16,696 nt of DNA, taken from contig CADCOV010000223.1 in assembly GCA_902803185.1 (NCBI GenBank), positions 1 to 16,696 on the forward strand, read 5' to 3'. Source of the DNA: an uncultured Eubacteriales bacterium (GTDB lineage Bacteria; Bacillota; Clostridia; Peptostreptococcales; Anaerovoracaceae). The notes under the pieces are model-generated. The model worked only from the letters and a program-made list of their open reading frames with translations, was not told where the DNA came from and made no database searches. Positions 1-6,538 of the stretch are shown one piece after another (position 1 is the stretch's first letter; each line of letters starts with the position of its first letter). Made by a program: the position numbers and the translations under genes.

Positions 1-860
1 GCCTCGTCCATGTGCCAGCCGTTGGCTTCCTGCGGATAGTTGTCCGTGCGGACGTCGTTCGCCCAGGCGCCGTAGACGCCCACCGCGAACTCCAGGAAGT
101 TGGCGTAGGTCTTGGCGTGCATCGCCGGCTTGGCCATCAGGCCGAAGAGGTCGGCGTCGACCATCTCGTAGCCGTCCACGTCCACGTCGCCGCCGGTGCA
201 GCCGGAAGCGATGCCGATGACCGGGACGCGCATCTTCTTGGCGATGGTGGCGCTGACTTCGCCCGGGGTCAGCTCGACGGACATGGCCTTCATGCCGTTC
301 TCCTGGTATTCGTAAGCCTGCTTGAAGATCTTCATGGCATCATCCGCGGTCTTGCCCAGCTTCTTGTAGCCGCCGTAGAGGCCGTTGGTCTGCCAGCCGG
401 AGAGAGCGCCGACGTGGCCGTAGATGATGCAGTGGTTGTCCGCCACGTACTTCAGGGTCTCGTTGTTGATGCCCATCGGCAGGATGGAGTCCGCGCCGGC
501 CTGGTGGAACTTGGAGAAGTTCTTCAGGGCTTCGTGCTTCTCGGCGAAGGCGACGGTATCGGTGACGTAGTTGATATGGATGACCGGGGACATCGCGCGA
601 TAGCCGGCGATGTAGGCCTGGGCATCTCTCAGGGCGTCGTCCGCGCTGTAGCGCAGCTCGCTCGGGGACAGTCTGGCGATATCCACGCCGGCCATGCCGG
701 CAGCCATCATGAACATCGGGCCGAGCAGGCTCGGGCAGTGCTGCACGATCTTCTTGCCCTCATCCTTGCACTTCTGCAGGTAGTTGATGGTCTTGCGGTT
801 CTTCTCAGCCATAGACATCTTCGGCATCGGGCTGAAGTATTTTTTCATGTTCTCGTCCAT
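1..860 (-). CDS. PanB-like (ketopantoate hydroxymethyltransferase family) protein, 3' end outside window
   Basis: Only the first 286 codons are present; the gene runs off the left edge. The start at 858-860 follows an AAAGGA ribosome site by about 8 nt. The translation aligns along its length with PanB (3-methyl-2-oxobutanoate hydroxymethyltransferase, PEP mutase/isocitrate lyase-like barrel): TINYLQKCKDEGK near residue 24, GHVG at 148-151, a GGYKKLGKT stretch at 163-171, VELTP at 195-199 (Glu196 fits the PanB catalytic Glu), and PVIGIASG at 213-220. However, the three PanB magnesium-binding positions appear replaced: the VGDS Asp region reads RLSPS, the ADLPF Asp reads IN (Asn97), and the KIEGG Glu region reads LPMGI. 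I infer a PanB-fold enzyme or binding protein that probably does not make ketopantoate. It is divergent from a LuxR-type regulator that may control it. Family assignment is good; function is open. Confidence 0.75.
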   Translation of the reverse strand, partial: MDENMKKYFSPMPKMSMAEKNRKTINYLQKCKDEGKKIVQHCPSLLGPMFMMAAGMAGVDIARLSPSELRYSADDALRDAQAYIAGYRAMSPVIHINYVTDTVAFAEKHEALKNFSKFHQAGADSILPMGINNETLKYVADNHCIIYGHVGALSGWQTNGLYGGYKKLGKTADDAMKIFKQAYEYQENGMKAMSVELTPGEVSATIAKKMRVPVIGIASGCTGGDVDVDGYEMVDADLFGLMAKPAMHAKTYANFLEFAVGVYGAWANDVRTDNYPQEANGWHMDE

Positions 861-875
861 TTTTCGTTTCCTTTC

Positions 876-891
876 TTTCAAGCGCTTGAAA
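876..891. promoter_or_regulatory. 16-bp perfect palindrome, candidate operator for the PanB-like gene
   Basis: TTTCAAGCGCTTGAAA is perfectly self-complementary around a central CG and lies 15 bp upstream of the PanB-like start codon, just before its ribosome site. The CAAGCGCTTG core has LacI/GalR-family operator geometry (central CG, flanking A and T), but the outer bases do not fit the catabolite cre consensus. The regulator is unknown; no LacI-family gene is in the window, and the neighbouring LuxR-type protein is the other candidate. Confidence 0.55.
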
Positions 892-915
892 TGAAGTGAC
901 TTGTACTCTGGTTCC

Positions 916-943
916 ACTTTATCAAAGAACGAATAGTTGCAAA
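916..943 (-). promoter_or_regulatory. Weak candidate promoter for the PanB-like gene
   Basis: On the minus strand, TTTGCA (938-943) and TAAAGT (916-921) are separated by 16 bp. Transcription would start near 909 and place the 16-bp palindrome within the 5' leader. Both boxes match consensus only partly. Confidence 0.3.
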
Positions 944-981
944 ATACCCATCTTTGAGTATCTATTTGCCCTCGCTTTCTG

Positions 982-987
982 TATAAT
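982..987 (+). promoter_or_regulatory. -10 box of the LuxR-type regulator gene
   Basis: A perfect TATAAT lies about 50 bp upstream of the chosen start at 1037. No good -35 sits 17 bp upstream (TATCTA). That region is covered by an imperfect dyad, ATACCC-N6-GAGTAT (944-961), so the promoter may need an activator or be autoregulated. Confidence 0.45.
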
Positions 988-1036
988 GGAGGAAAGAAGG
1001 AAAAATGTTACATGCATATATCGCAGAGGTGCTGCC

Positions 1037-1801
1037 ATGACCGCTTCAGAACCTTCCATCTATACCGATGCATTCCATTTGATCCTCGCCTGCAGCGAAG
1101 CCAACTCGCCGAAGGCCTTCATCCGGGCCCTGCTCTCCCAGCTCTCCCCGGAGTGTCCCTACGACCAGGCGGTGGTCTTCTTCTTCGACCGGAACAACAA
1201 GATCGCGGACTTCTACACCGAGGGCACCCGGGAGGGCTGGCTCGATCTCTATCTGAATTACTATATCGGCGCCGACGTGATCGGCATGGGGCTGGGCACA
1301 GCGCCGCCGAACGAGAACGAGAGCGGCGCCCGCTTCACCATCATCGACTGGGACAAGCTGCCGGATTCGGAGTTCAAGCGGGAGTACATCGATCCGATCA
1401 ACCTCAAGCACACCCTGTTCTTCAGCCTCTTCGACATGAGCGGCGCCACCAGGGCCATCGTCTGCCTGGACCGGCGCGCCAGAAAGCCCTTCCGCGAGGA
1501 AGAGCTTGCGCTGCTGAAACTGACGATGCCGGTGCTTGTCAACATGCACCGTAACTTCTTTTACAAGGACGTCGAGAACGTGGACACCGCCTCCCTCTGG
1601 CAGGAGTACCGGCTGACCGCCCGGGAAGCGGAGATCGCCGAGATGCTCTGCCAGGGCATGCGGGCCGCCCGGATCGGCGCCACCCTCTTCATCACCGAGG
1701 CCACCGCCCACAAGCACATCGCCCACATCTACCGGAAGGTCGGGGTCTCCTCCCAGCAGGAGCTGATCGCCCGGATGCTGAGCCGCCGCTCCCTTCTCTG
1801 A
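1037..1801 (+). CDS. LuxR-family transcriptional regulator (C-terminal GerE-type HTH)
   Basis: 254 aa. I chose ATG 1037 rather than the far upstream in-frame ATG 896 because AGAGGTG lies 6 nt before it and the TATAAT at 982 would lie inside the longer frame. Residues about 1-180 look like a GAF/autoinducer-type sensor domain of mixed alpha/beta character; the ligand cannot be told. Residues 190-250 form the LuxR/GerE DNA-binding domain: YRLTAREAEIAEMLCQG, then a recognition-helix region ending in TAHKHIAHIYRKVGV. No phosphoacceptor receiver domain and no membrane segment are visible, so it is likely a cytoplasmic one-component regulator. It is divergent from the PanB-like gene across a 176-bp region that carries a perfect palindrome and a second dyad, which suggests it controls that gene and possibly itself. 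HTH assignment is firm; the sensed signal is unknown. Confidence 0.85.
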   Translation: MTASEPSIYTDAFHLILACSEANSPKAFIRALLSQLSPECPYDQAVVFFFDRNNKIADFYTEGTREGWLDLYLNYYIGADVIGMGLGTAPPNENESGARFTIIDWDKLPDSEFKREYIDPINLKHTLFFSLFDMSGATRAIVCLDRRARKPFREEELALLKLTMPVLVNMHRNFFYKDVENVDTASLWQEYRLTAREAEIAEMLCQGMRAARIGATLFITEATAHKHIAHIYRKVGVSSQQELIARMLSRRSLL

Positions 1802-1835
1802 CCCCGCCTAAGCCGCAAACTTTTGAAAAAAACAC

Positions 1836-1864
1836 TTGAACCGCTGTCTGCGTTCCGTTATAAT
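1836..1864 (+). promoter_or_regulatory. rpsT promoter
   Basis: TTGAAC (1836-1841), a 17-bp spacer and a perfect TATAAT (1859-1864). Transcription is expected near 1871, giving a leader of about 60 nt before rpsT. It fits strong constitutive expression of a ribosomal protein. Confidence 0.85.
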
Positions 1865-1932
1865 GATAGGCGTGCATTGCGAAGCACATGAATCCAAGAT
1901 ATTGCTAAGATCAGACAGTGGGGTGAAGAATT

Positions 1933-2205
1933 ATGGCAAATATCAAATCCGCAAAGAAAAGAATCAGAGTAATCGACAAGAAGACCGCTCGCAACAAGCG
2001 TGTCAAGGAGCACGTCAAGACCGCGCTTCGTGAGTTTGACGACGCACTGGCCGCCGGCGAGATGGACAAGGCAGCTGAGAAGCTCACTGCTTGCGAGAAG
2101 GAGCTTATGCAGGCTGCTGCGAAGGGCACGCTGAACAAGTTCGCCGCTTCCAGAAAGGTTTCCCGCATTACGAAAAGATTCAACGCAGCCAAAGCTGCAA
2201 AGTAA
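1933..2205 (+). CDS. rpsT: 30S ribosomal protein S20
   Basis: 90 aa, the usual S20 length. The protein begins MANIKSAKKRIRVIDKKTAR and is rich in Lys, Arg and Ala with long helices, as expected of S20, which binds the 5' domain of 16S rRNA and helps early 30S assembly. The conserved N-terminal NIKSAKKR block and the ending RFNAAKAAK are typical. The ATG follows GGGGTGA at a suitable distance. It is monocistronic here: a strong promoter lies at 1836-1864 and a hairpin plus T-run at 2258-2289. A small 7-bp hairpin (TGTGTAT/ATACACA, 2224-2244) sits between the stop codon and the terminator. Confidence 0.97.
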   Translation: MANIKSAKKRIRVIDKKTARNKRVKEHVKTALREFDDALAAGEMDKAAEKLTACEKELMQAAAKGTLNKFAASRKVSRITKRFNAAKAAK

Positions 2206-2257
2206 GTCTCACCCGTCCCCACCTGTGTATAAGTTAAATACACATGCCAATGAGCAG

Positions 2258-2289
2258 AAAAGCGATGCCAGTGTCTCAGCATCGCTTTT
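2258..2289 (+). terminator. rpsT terminator, probably bidirectional with murE
   Basis: An 11-bp perfect stem, AAAAGCGATGC (2258-2268) with GCATCGCTTTT (2279-2289), 10-nt loop, followed by more T. Read on the minus strand, the same stem also ends in TTTT, so it can terminate the convergent murE operon, whose stop is at 2317. Confidence 0.85.
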
Positions 2290-2316
2290 TCATTTCCTTT
2301 GAAATTGTCCGAGGCG

Positions 2317-3807
2317 CTAGGCCCGTTCCGCGGCGAGCTTCGCCGCGATCTCCGCGGCCGCCTTCTCGTCGCCCATCCAGTCGTCCTTGCCGTTCCCCCG
2401 GTCCAGGTACTTCTCGTCGCCCTTGCCCAGGATCAAAACCATGTCCCCCGGCTTCGCGCCGCGGATCGCGGTCTCGATGGCCTCGTACCGGTCCTCGATG
2501 ATCCGTACCTTCTCCTCCGGCAGGTCCCCCTTGATCTCGGCGGCGATGTCCACCGCCCGCTCGTCCCGGGGATCCTCCTCCGTCAGATACAGAAGATCAC
2601 AGTTCTCGCCCGCGATGCTGCCCAGCACCGGGCGCTTCTTTTTGTCCCGCTTGCCCGCGGAGCCGAAGACCGCGAAGACCGCGGCGCCCGGCCGCTTCAC
2701 GGAGCGGACGAACTCGAAGATCTTCTCGAAGCCGTCCGGCGTGTGGGCGTAGTCCACGATCAGGTCCAGGCCCAGGTCGTTCTCCACGATCTCCATCCGG
2801 CCGTCCACCTGGCGGATCTTCACCGCCGCAGCGGCGATGTCCTGAAGCGCGTGGCCCGTCTGGTGCAGGGCCGCGATGGCGGCGCAGAGGTTGGAGATGT
2901 TGTATTTGGCCGTGAGGTTGGTGCGGACCGGGACCAAAGCCTCCTCCCCGCCGTTCGCCTCCGCGGACACGCGGAGGGTGAAGGTGCTGCCGCCGGCGCC
3001 GGACATGGTGAGGTCCGTGAACCGGTAGTCCGCCTCCGGCGCTTCGCCGTAGGACAGGGTCCGGCAGGCGCTGACCGCCTTCAGGGCCCCGTAGCTCGCC
3101 TCGTCGTCGGCGTTCAGGATCGCGAGACCCTCCGGTTTCATCCTCGTGAACAGGCGCTGCTTCGCCTCGAAGTAGGCCTCCATGGTCTTGTGGAAGTCCA
3201 GGTGGTCCCAGGTCAGGTTGGTGAAGATGGCCACGTCGAAATCCACCCCGTCGGTGCGCTTCTCGGCCAGGCCGTGGGAGCTCACCTCCATGGCGACGCT
3301 GTCCATGCCCGCAGCGGCCATCTTCGCCAGGGTGTCCCCGATCTCCAGGGCGTCCGGCGTGGTCAGGTTCGGCTTGGTGTCCACGTCGCCGTAGCGGACA
3401 GCGATGGTCCCCATGTAGCCGCAGCGGCCGCCCATCTGCTCGATCATGTCCCGGATCACGCAGGTGGTGGTGCTCTTGCCGTTGGTGCCGGTGACGCCGT
3501 AGACGGTCATCTTGGAGGACGGGCTGCCGTAGAACCGCTCCGCCGCCAGGGCGAGGGCCTCCTGCGGATCCTCCATCCGGATGTAGGTGACGCCTTCGAT
3601 CGGCGTCACGTCGTCGGAGTGGACCACCGCGACGGCGCCCGCCGCCACCGCCTTATCGATGTACTTGTGGCCGTCGGTCTGGGTGCCTTTGATCGCAAAG
3701 AACAGATCCCCCGGCCCCGCCTTCCGGGAATCAAAAACAGGGGAAGCGATCTCTCGCTCCCCTTCTGTACGATTCTCGAGCTGCGGAAAAAGTGTCTTGA
3801 GCTTCAT
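2317..3807 (-). CDS. murE: UDP-N-acetylmuramoyl-tripeptide synthetase (MurE), probably meso-DAP adding
   Basis: 496 aa, normal MurE length. MurE is the cytoplasmic ATP-dependent ligase that adds the third amino acid to UDP-MurNAc-L-Ala-D-Glu. Visible: the N-terminal MurE fold with FDSRKAGPGDLFFAIKG (25-41), P-loop GVTGTNGKST (104-113), TTPDA (149-153), NLTWDHLDFH (197-206), carbamylated-lysine position K216 in EAKQRLF, VDGRMEIV (334-341) and DYAHTPD (352-358). The substrate-selecting loop reads EDPRDE (411-416): the Arg of the DNPR motif that contacts diaminopimelate is kept, but Asn is Asp. The usual C-terminal GHE...DDRE block is replaced by GKGDEKYLDRGNGKDDWMGD (461-480), marking a divergent subfamily, so a paralogue role is possible. 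AAGGAGG lies 6 nt before the ATG. Last gene of the cdaA operon, 37 nt after nadE. Confidence 0.9.
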   Translation of the reverse strand: MKLKTLFPQLENRTEGEREIASPVFDSRKAGPGDLFFAIKGTQTDGHKYIDKAVAAGAVAVVHSDDVTPIEGVTYIRMEDPQEALALAAERFYGSPSSKMTVYGVTGTNGKSTTTCVIRDMIEQMGGRCGYMGTIAVRYGDVDTKPNLTTPDALEIGDTLAKMAAAGMDSVAMEVSSHGLAEKRTDGVDFDVAIFTNLTWDHLDFHKTMEAYFEAKQRLFTRMKPEGLAILNADDEASYGALKAVSACRTLSYGEAPEADYRFTDLTMSGAGGSTFTLRVSAEANGGEEALVPVRTNLTAKYNISNLCAAIAALHQTGHALQDIAAAAVKIRQVDGRMEIVENDLGLDLIVDYAHTPDGFEKIFEFVRSVKRPGAAVFAVFGSAGKRDKKKRPVLGSIAGENCDLLYLTEEDPRDERAVDIAAEIKGDLPEEKVRIIEDRYEAIETAIRGAKPGDMVLILGKGDEKYLDRGNGKDDWMGDEKAAAEIAAKLAAERA

Positions 3808-3844
3808 AGAGCCCTCCTTGTTTCCTTTGTCAAATGCTCTGCGG

Positions 3845-4612
3845 TCACCGGATGTCGTCGGCCAGGATCGGCGCGTCGTGCTGGAAGCACGGCATGAGCT
3901 CCAGCTTGAACCGGTTCCAGCGGCGCTTGTTGTCGATCAGTTTCTTGGTCTCAGGATCGTCGATCTCTCCGGTGCGGATGTAGCGGTCCAGCACCTCGTA
4001 GGTGAAGCCCAGGTTCTGCTCGTCCGTCAGGCCGGAAAGCCCGTCGATCGGGACCTTGTGGACCAGCTGGTCCGGCAGGCCCAGGGCGGTGCCCACGGCC
4101 CGGACCTCCTGCACCGTCAGCTTCGCCAGCGGGCTGAAGTCGCCGGCGGCGTCGCCGTAGCGGGTGGAGTAGCCGACCCAGTCTTCGGAGAGATTGCAGG
4201 TGTTCGCCACCCGGCCGTTCATGGACTGGCTCACCGCGTAGGTGGCGGCCATCCGGATGCGGGCCGGCAGGTTGGTCCTGGTCTGCTTGGTGATCTCAGC
4301 AGGAAGCTGCTCGTCGATCTCCTTGAGCAGGGCGTCCACGGTGCTGCCGATGTTCACGACGGTGTAGCCGATCCCCAGGGTGTTCACCAGGAGCAGGGAC
4401 ATGTCGATGTCCGGCTGCACGCCCTGCGGCAGGAGCACGCCGAAGACCCGGTCCTTGCCCAGGGCCTCCACGCACAGCGCCGCGGTGACGGAGCTGTCCT
4501 TGCCGCCGCTGATGGCGACCACCGCGTTGCAGCCCTTGCCGTTCACCTCGAACCAGTCTCTGATCCACTGCACGATCTCGTTCTTTACTTTTTCCGCGTC
4601 AAATGTATACAT
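3845..4612 (-). CDS. nadE: NH3-dependent NAD+ synthetase
   Basis: 255 aa, the size of the ammonia-using enzyme without a glutaminase domain. It amidates nicotinic acid adenine dinucleotide to NAD+ with ATP, the last step of NAD synthesis. Visible: the ATP-pyrophosphatase motif SGGKDSS (35-41), TNLPARIRMAATYAVS (113-128, matching the NadE dimer/NaAD-binding helix), NTCNLSED (137-144) in place of the common GTxNKSE, and YGDAAGDFSPLAKLTVQEV (152-170). The ribosome site GAGGAG lies about 5 nt before the ATG. It starts 12 nt after the stop of the YwlG-type gene, so the two are probably translated from one message. If ammonia is the only nitrogen donor, activity depends on free ammonium, common in amino-acid-fermenting anaerobes (inference). 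Confidence 0.93.
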   Translation of the reverse strand: MYTFDAEKVKNEIVQWIRDWFEVNGKGCNAVVAISGGKDSSVTAALCVEALGKDRVFGVLLPQGVQPDIDMSLLLVNTLGIGYTVVNIGSTVDALLKEIDEQLPAEITKQTRTNLPARIRMAATYAVSQSMNGRVANTCNLSEDWVGYSTRYGDAAGDFSPLAKLTVQEVRAVGTALGLPDQLVHKVPIDGLSGLTDEQNLGFTYEVLDRYIRTGEIDDPETKKLIDNKRRWNRFKLELMPCFQHDAPILADDIR

Positions 4613-4624
4613 GTTTTCTCCTCG

Positions 4625-5194
4625 TTATCTCGGGATGTCTCCGCCGGACAGATGGAGGTCGTAGACCGCCCTCTCGCCGCCGATGAACTTCGGCCTGGTC
4701 CTGGCGCAGACCACGTGGGCCTCGCCGATGGTCTTCTGGGCGATCCGGACCGGCACCGCCACAGCCTTGAGGTGCATGCCGATCAGCGTGTCGCCGATGT
4801 CCATGCCGCCCGCCGCCTTGACGGTCTCCACCGCGACAGGATCCTCCGCGTTGTTGTAGACGGTCATGGCAAAGGAACCGCCCGCATGGAGCTGCGGCAC
4901 CACGTTGACGATCTCCTGCCCCGGCAGCAAAGCCGCCCGCTCCAGGATGACCGCACGGTTCAGATGTTCACAGCACTGGGCAGCCAGGAAGATGCCCCTC
5001 TCCTTCAGGATCGGCGCCACGCCCTCGTACACCGCCTTGGCGGCGTCCAGGTCGGATCCCCTTCCGATGTTCGCGCCCTTGATCTCGCTGGAGGAACAAC
5101 CGATGATAAAAATGTCGCCTTTCTGCAGGTGTGATTTCTCAAGAAGTTCCTCGAGGGCCGTTGCGGCCTGTTCTCTGATCTCTTCGTAAGTCAT
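4625..5194 (-). CDS. TIGR01440 / DUF436 (YwlG-like, UPF0340) family protein
   Basis: 189 aa, close to B. subtilis YwlG. The sequence shows the family signature: GCSSSEIKGANIGRGSDLDA (32-51), an AAQCCEHLNRA block (about 71-81) with paired Cys followed by EHLNRA, VPQLHAGGSFA, GMDIGDTLIGMHL and VVCARTRPKFIGGERAVYD. The biochemical function of the family is not established; the conserved Cys/His residues suggest a cofactor- or nucleotide-related enzyme, but I would not assign a reaction. A GAGAGGAG ribosome site lies about 8 nt before the ATG. It sits between ahcY (49 nt upstream) and nadE (12 nt downstream) in the cdaA operon. Confidence 0.88.
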   Translation of the reverse strand: MTYEEIREQAATALEELLEKSHLQKGDIFIIGCSSSEIKGANIGRGSDLDAAKAVYEGVAPILKERGIFLAAQCCEHLNRAVILERAALLPGQEIVNVVPQLHAGGSFAMTVYNNAEDPVAVETVKAAGGMDIGDTLIGMHLKAVAVPVRIAQKTIGEAHVVCARTRPKFIGGERAVYDLHLSGGDIPR

Positions 5195-5243
5195 GATATC
5201 ACTCCTCTCTTCCGATAACTTACTATTAGATTCATACCCGTTT

Positions 5244-6506
5244 TCAGCCGAGATTCCAGCTGTTCAGGTATTTTTTCTGCTCTTCTGTCAGGGCGTCGAT
5301 CTCGATGCCCCAGGCCGCCAGCTTCCGGCGGGCCACCACGTCGTCGATCTCCGCGGAGACGTCGATGACGTCCTTCGGGAGACGGGCGTAGTTCTCTTTG
5401 ATGTAGAGGGCCGACAGGAACTGGACGGCAAAGCTCATGTCCATGATCTCCGCCGGATGGCCGTCCGCTGCCGCGATGTTGACCAGCTTGCCCTCGCCGA
5501 TGACGTTGACGGTCCTGCCGTTCTCCAGCTCGTAGGCGGTGATGTTGGCCCTGGCCTCCGCCTTGGAGACGCACTTCTCCTCCAGCTCCGCCATGTCCAC
5601 CTCGCAGTTGAAGTGGCCGGAGTTGGCCAGGATCGCCTGGTCCTTCATGGTCAGCATGTGCTTCACCGTGATGGTCTTGCAGCAGCCGGTGGCGCTGACG
5701 AAGATGTCGCCGATCTTCGCGGCGTCGTCCATCTTCATGACGTCGTAGCCGTCCATCTTCGCCTCGATGGCTTTGACCGGATCGACCTCGCAGACCGTGA
5801 CCCTGGCGCCCAGCGCCGCCGCCCGCATGGCGATGCCCCTGCCGCACCAGCCGTAGCCCACGACCACCACGTTCTTGGCGGCCACGATCAGGTTGGTGTT
5901 CCTCATGATGGAATCCCAGGTGGACTGGCCGGTGCCGTAGCGGTTGTCGAAGAGGTGCTTGCAGTCCGCGTCGTTGACCGCCACCATCGGGAAGCGCAGC
6001 ACGCCCTCCCGGGCCATGGCGCGAAGCCGGATGACGCCGGTGGTGGTCTCCTCACAGCCGCCCAGGACGCACTCGCCCAGGTCCGGCCTCTTGGTGTGGA
6101 TCATGGACACCAGGTCGCCGCCGTCGTCGATGATGATGTGCGGCTTGTGGGACAGGCACATCTCGATGTGGCGGAAGTACTCCTCATCCGTCGCGCCGTG
6201 ATAGGCGAAGACCTTGAGGCCGTCCTCCACCAGCGCCGCCGCCACGTCGTCCTGGGTGGACAGGGTGTTGCTGCCGGTCACGGACATCTCCGCGCCCGCC
6301 GCCGCCAGCACCTTGCACAGGTAGGCGGTCTTGGCCTCCAGGTGGACGGACAAAGAGATCCTCAGCCCCGCGAAGGGCTTGCTCTCCCTGTATTCCTCCT
6401 CCAGCCCCCGGAGGAGCGGCATGTTGTGGCGCACCCACTCGATCTTGCGGTGGCCGGATGGCGCCAGACTGATATCTCTGATCTCGTATTCCGATGCGAT
6501 GCTCAT
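5244..6506 (-). CDS. ahcY: Adenosylhomocysteinase (S-adenosyl-L-homocysteine hydrolase)
   Basis: 420 aa. The enzyme reversibly splits S-adenosylhomocysteine into adenosine and homocysteine with bound NAD, keeping methylation going. Visible: SVHLEAKTA (53-61) with His55, DDGGDL (127-132), EETTTG (152-157) with Glu153, VNDADCKHLFDNRYGTGQS (177-195) with Lys183 and Asp187, the NAD-binding GYGWCGRG (217-224), NSGHFN (295-300) with His298 and DGHPAEIMDMSF (348-359). The short form and the ending LTEEQKKYLNSW resemble the archaeal/Thermotoga branch rather than the longer bacterial-eukaryotic type, which ends in a PxHYRY tail. A related S-inosylhomocysteine hydrolase activity is known in that branch and cannot be excluded. 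An AAAGGA site lies about 11 nt before the ATG; cdaR ends 32 nt upstream. Confidence 0.93.
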   Translation of the reverse strand: MSIASEYEIRDISLAPSGHRKIEWVRHNMPLLRGLEEEYRESKPFAGLRISLSVHLEAKTAYLCKVLAAAGAEMSVTGSNTLSTQDDVAAALVEDGLKVFAYHGATDEEYFRHIEMCLSHKPHIIIDDGGDLVSMIHTKRPDLGECVLGGCEETTTGVIRLRAMAREGVLRFPMVAVNDADCKHLFDNRYGTGQSTWDSIMRNTNLIVAAKNVVVVGYGWCGRGIAMRAAALGARVTVCEVDPVKAIEAKMDGYDVMKMDDAAKIGDIFVSATGCCKTITVKHMLTMKDQAILANSGHFNCEVDMAELEEKCVSKAEARANITAYELENGRTVNVIGEGKLVNIAAADGHPAEIMDMSFAVQFLSALYIKENYARLPKDVIDVSAEIDDVVARRKLAAWGIEIDALTEEQKKYLNSWNLG

Positions 6507-6538
6507 TCTTATGTGTTTCCTTTCGTTTTCCCTATCCT

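Noticed and set aside
876..891. Catabolite-repression cre site
   Set aside because: The central CG and inner A/T match, but four outer consensus positions do not, so only a general LacI-type geometry is claimed.
896..1036. N-terminal extension of the LuxR-type regulator from ATG 896
   Set aside because: The 47 extra codons contain the TATAAT promoter box and the dyad, and there is no ribosome site before 896; ATG 1037 has a good one.
1836..2033. 65-codon plus-strand frame overlapping the rpsT start
   Set aside because: It begins inside the rpsT -35 box and runs out of frame through rpsT.
2299..3897. Long plus-strand open frame (532 codons) across murE
   Set aside because: It is the antisense shadow of murE in a GC-rich gene; no ribosome site or promoter is seen, composition is skewed (Arg, Val, His, Asp), and murE motifs on the other strand are intact.
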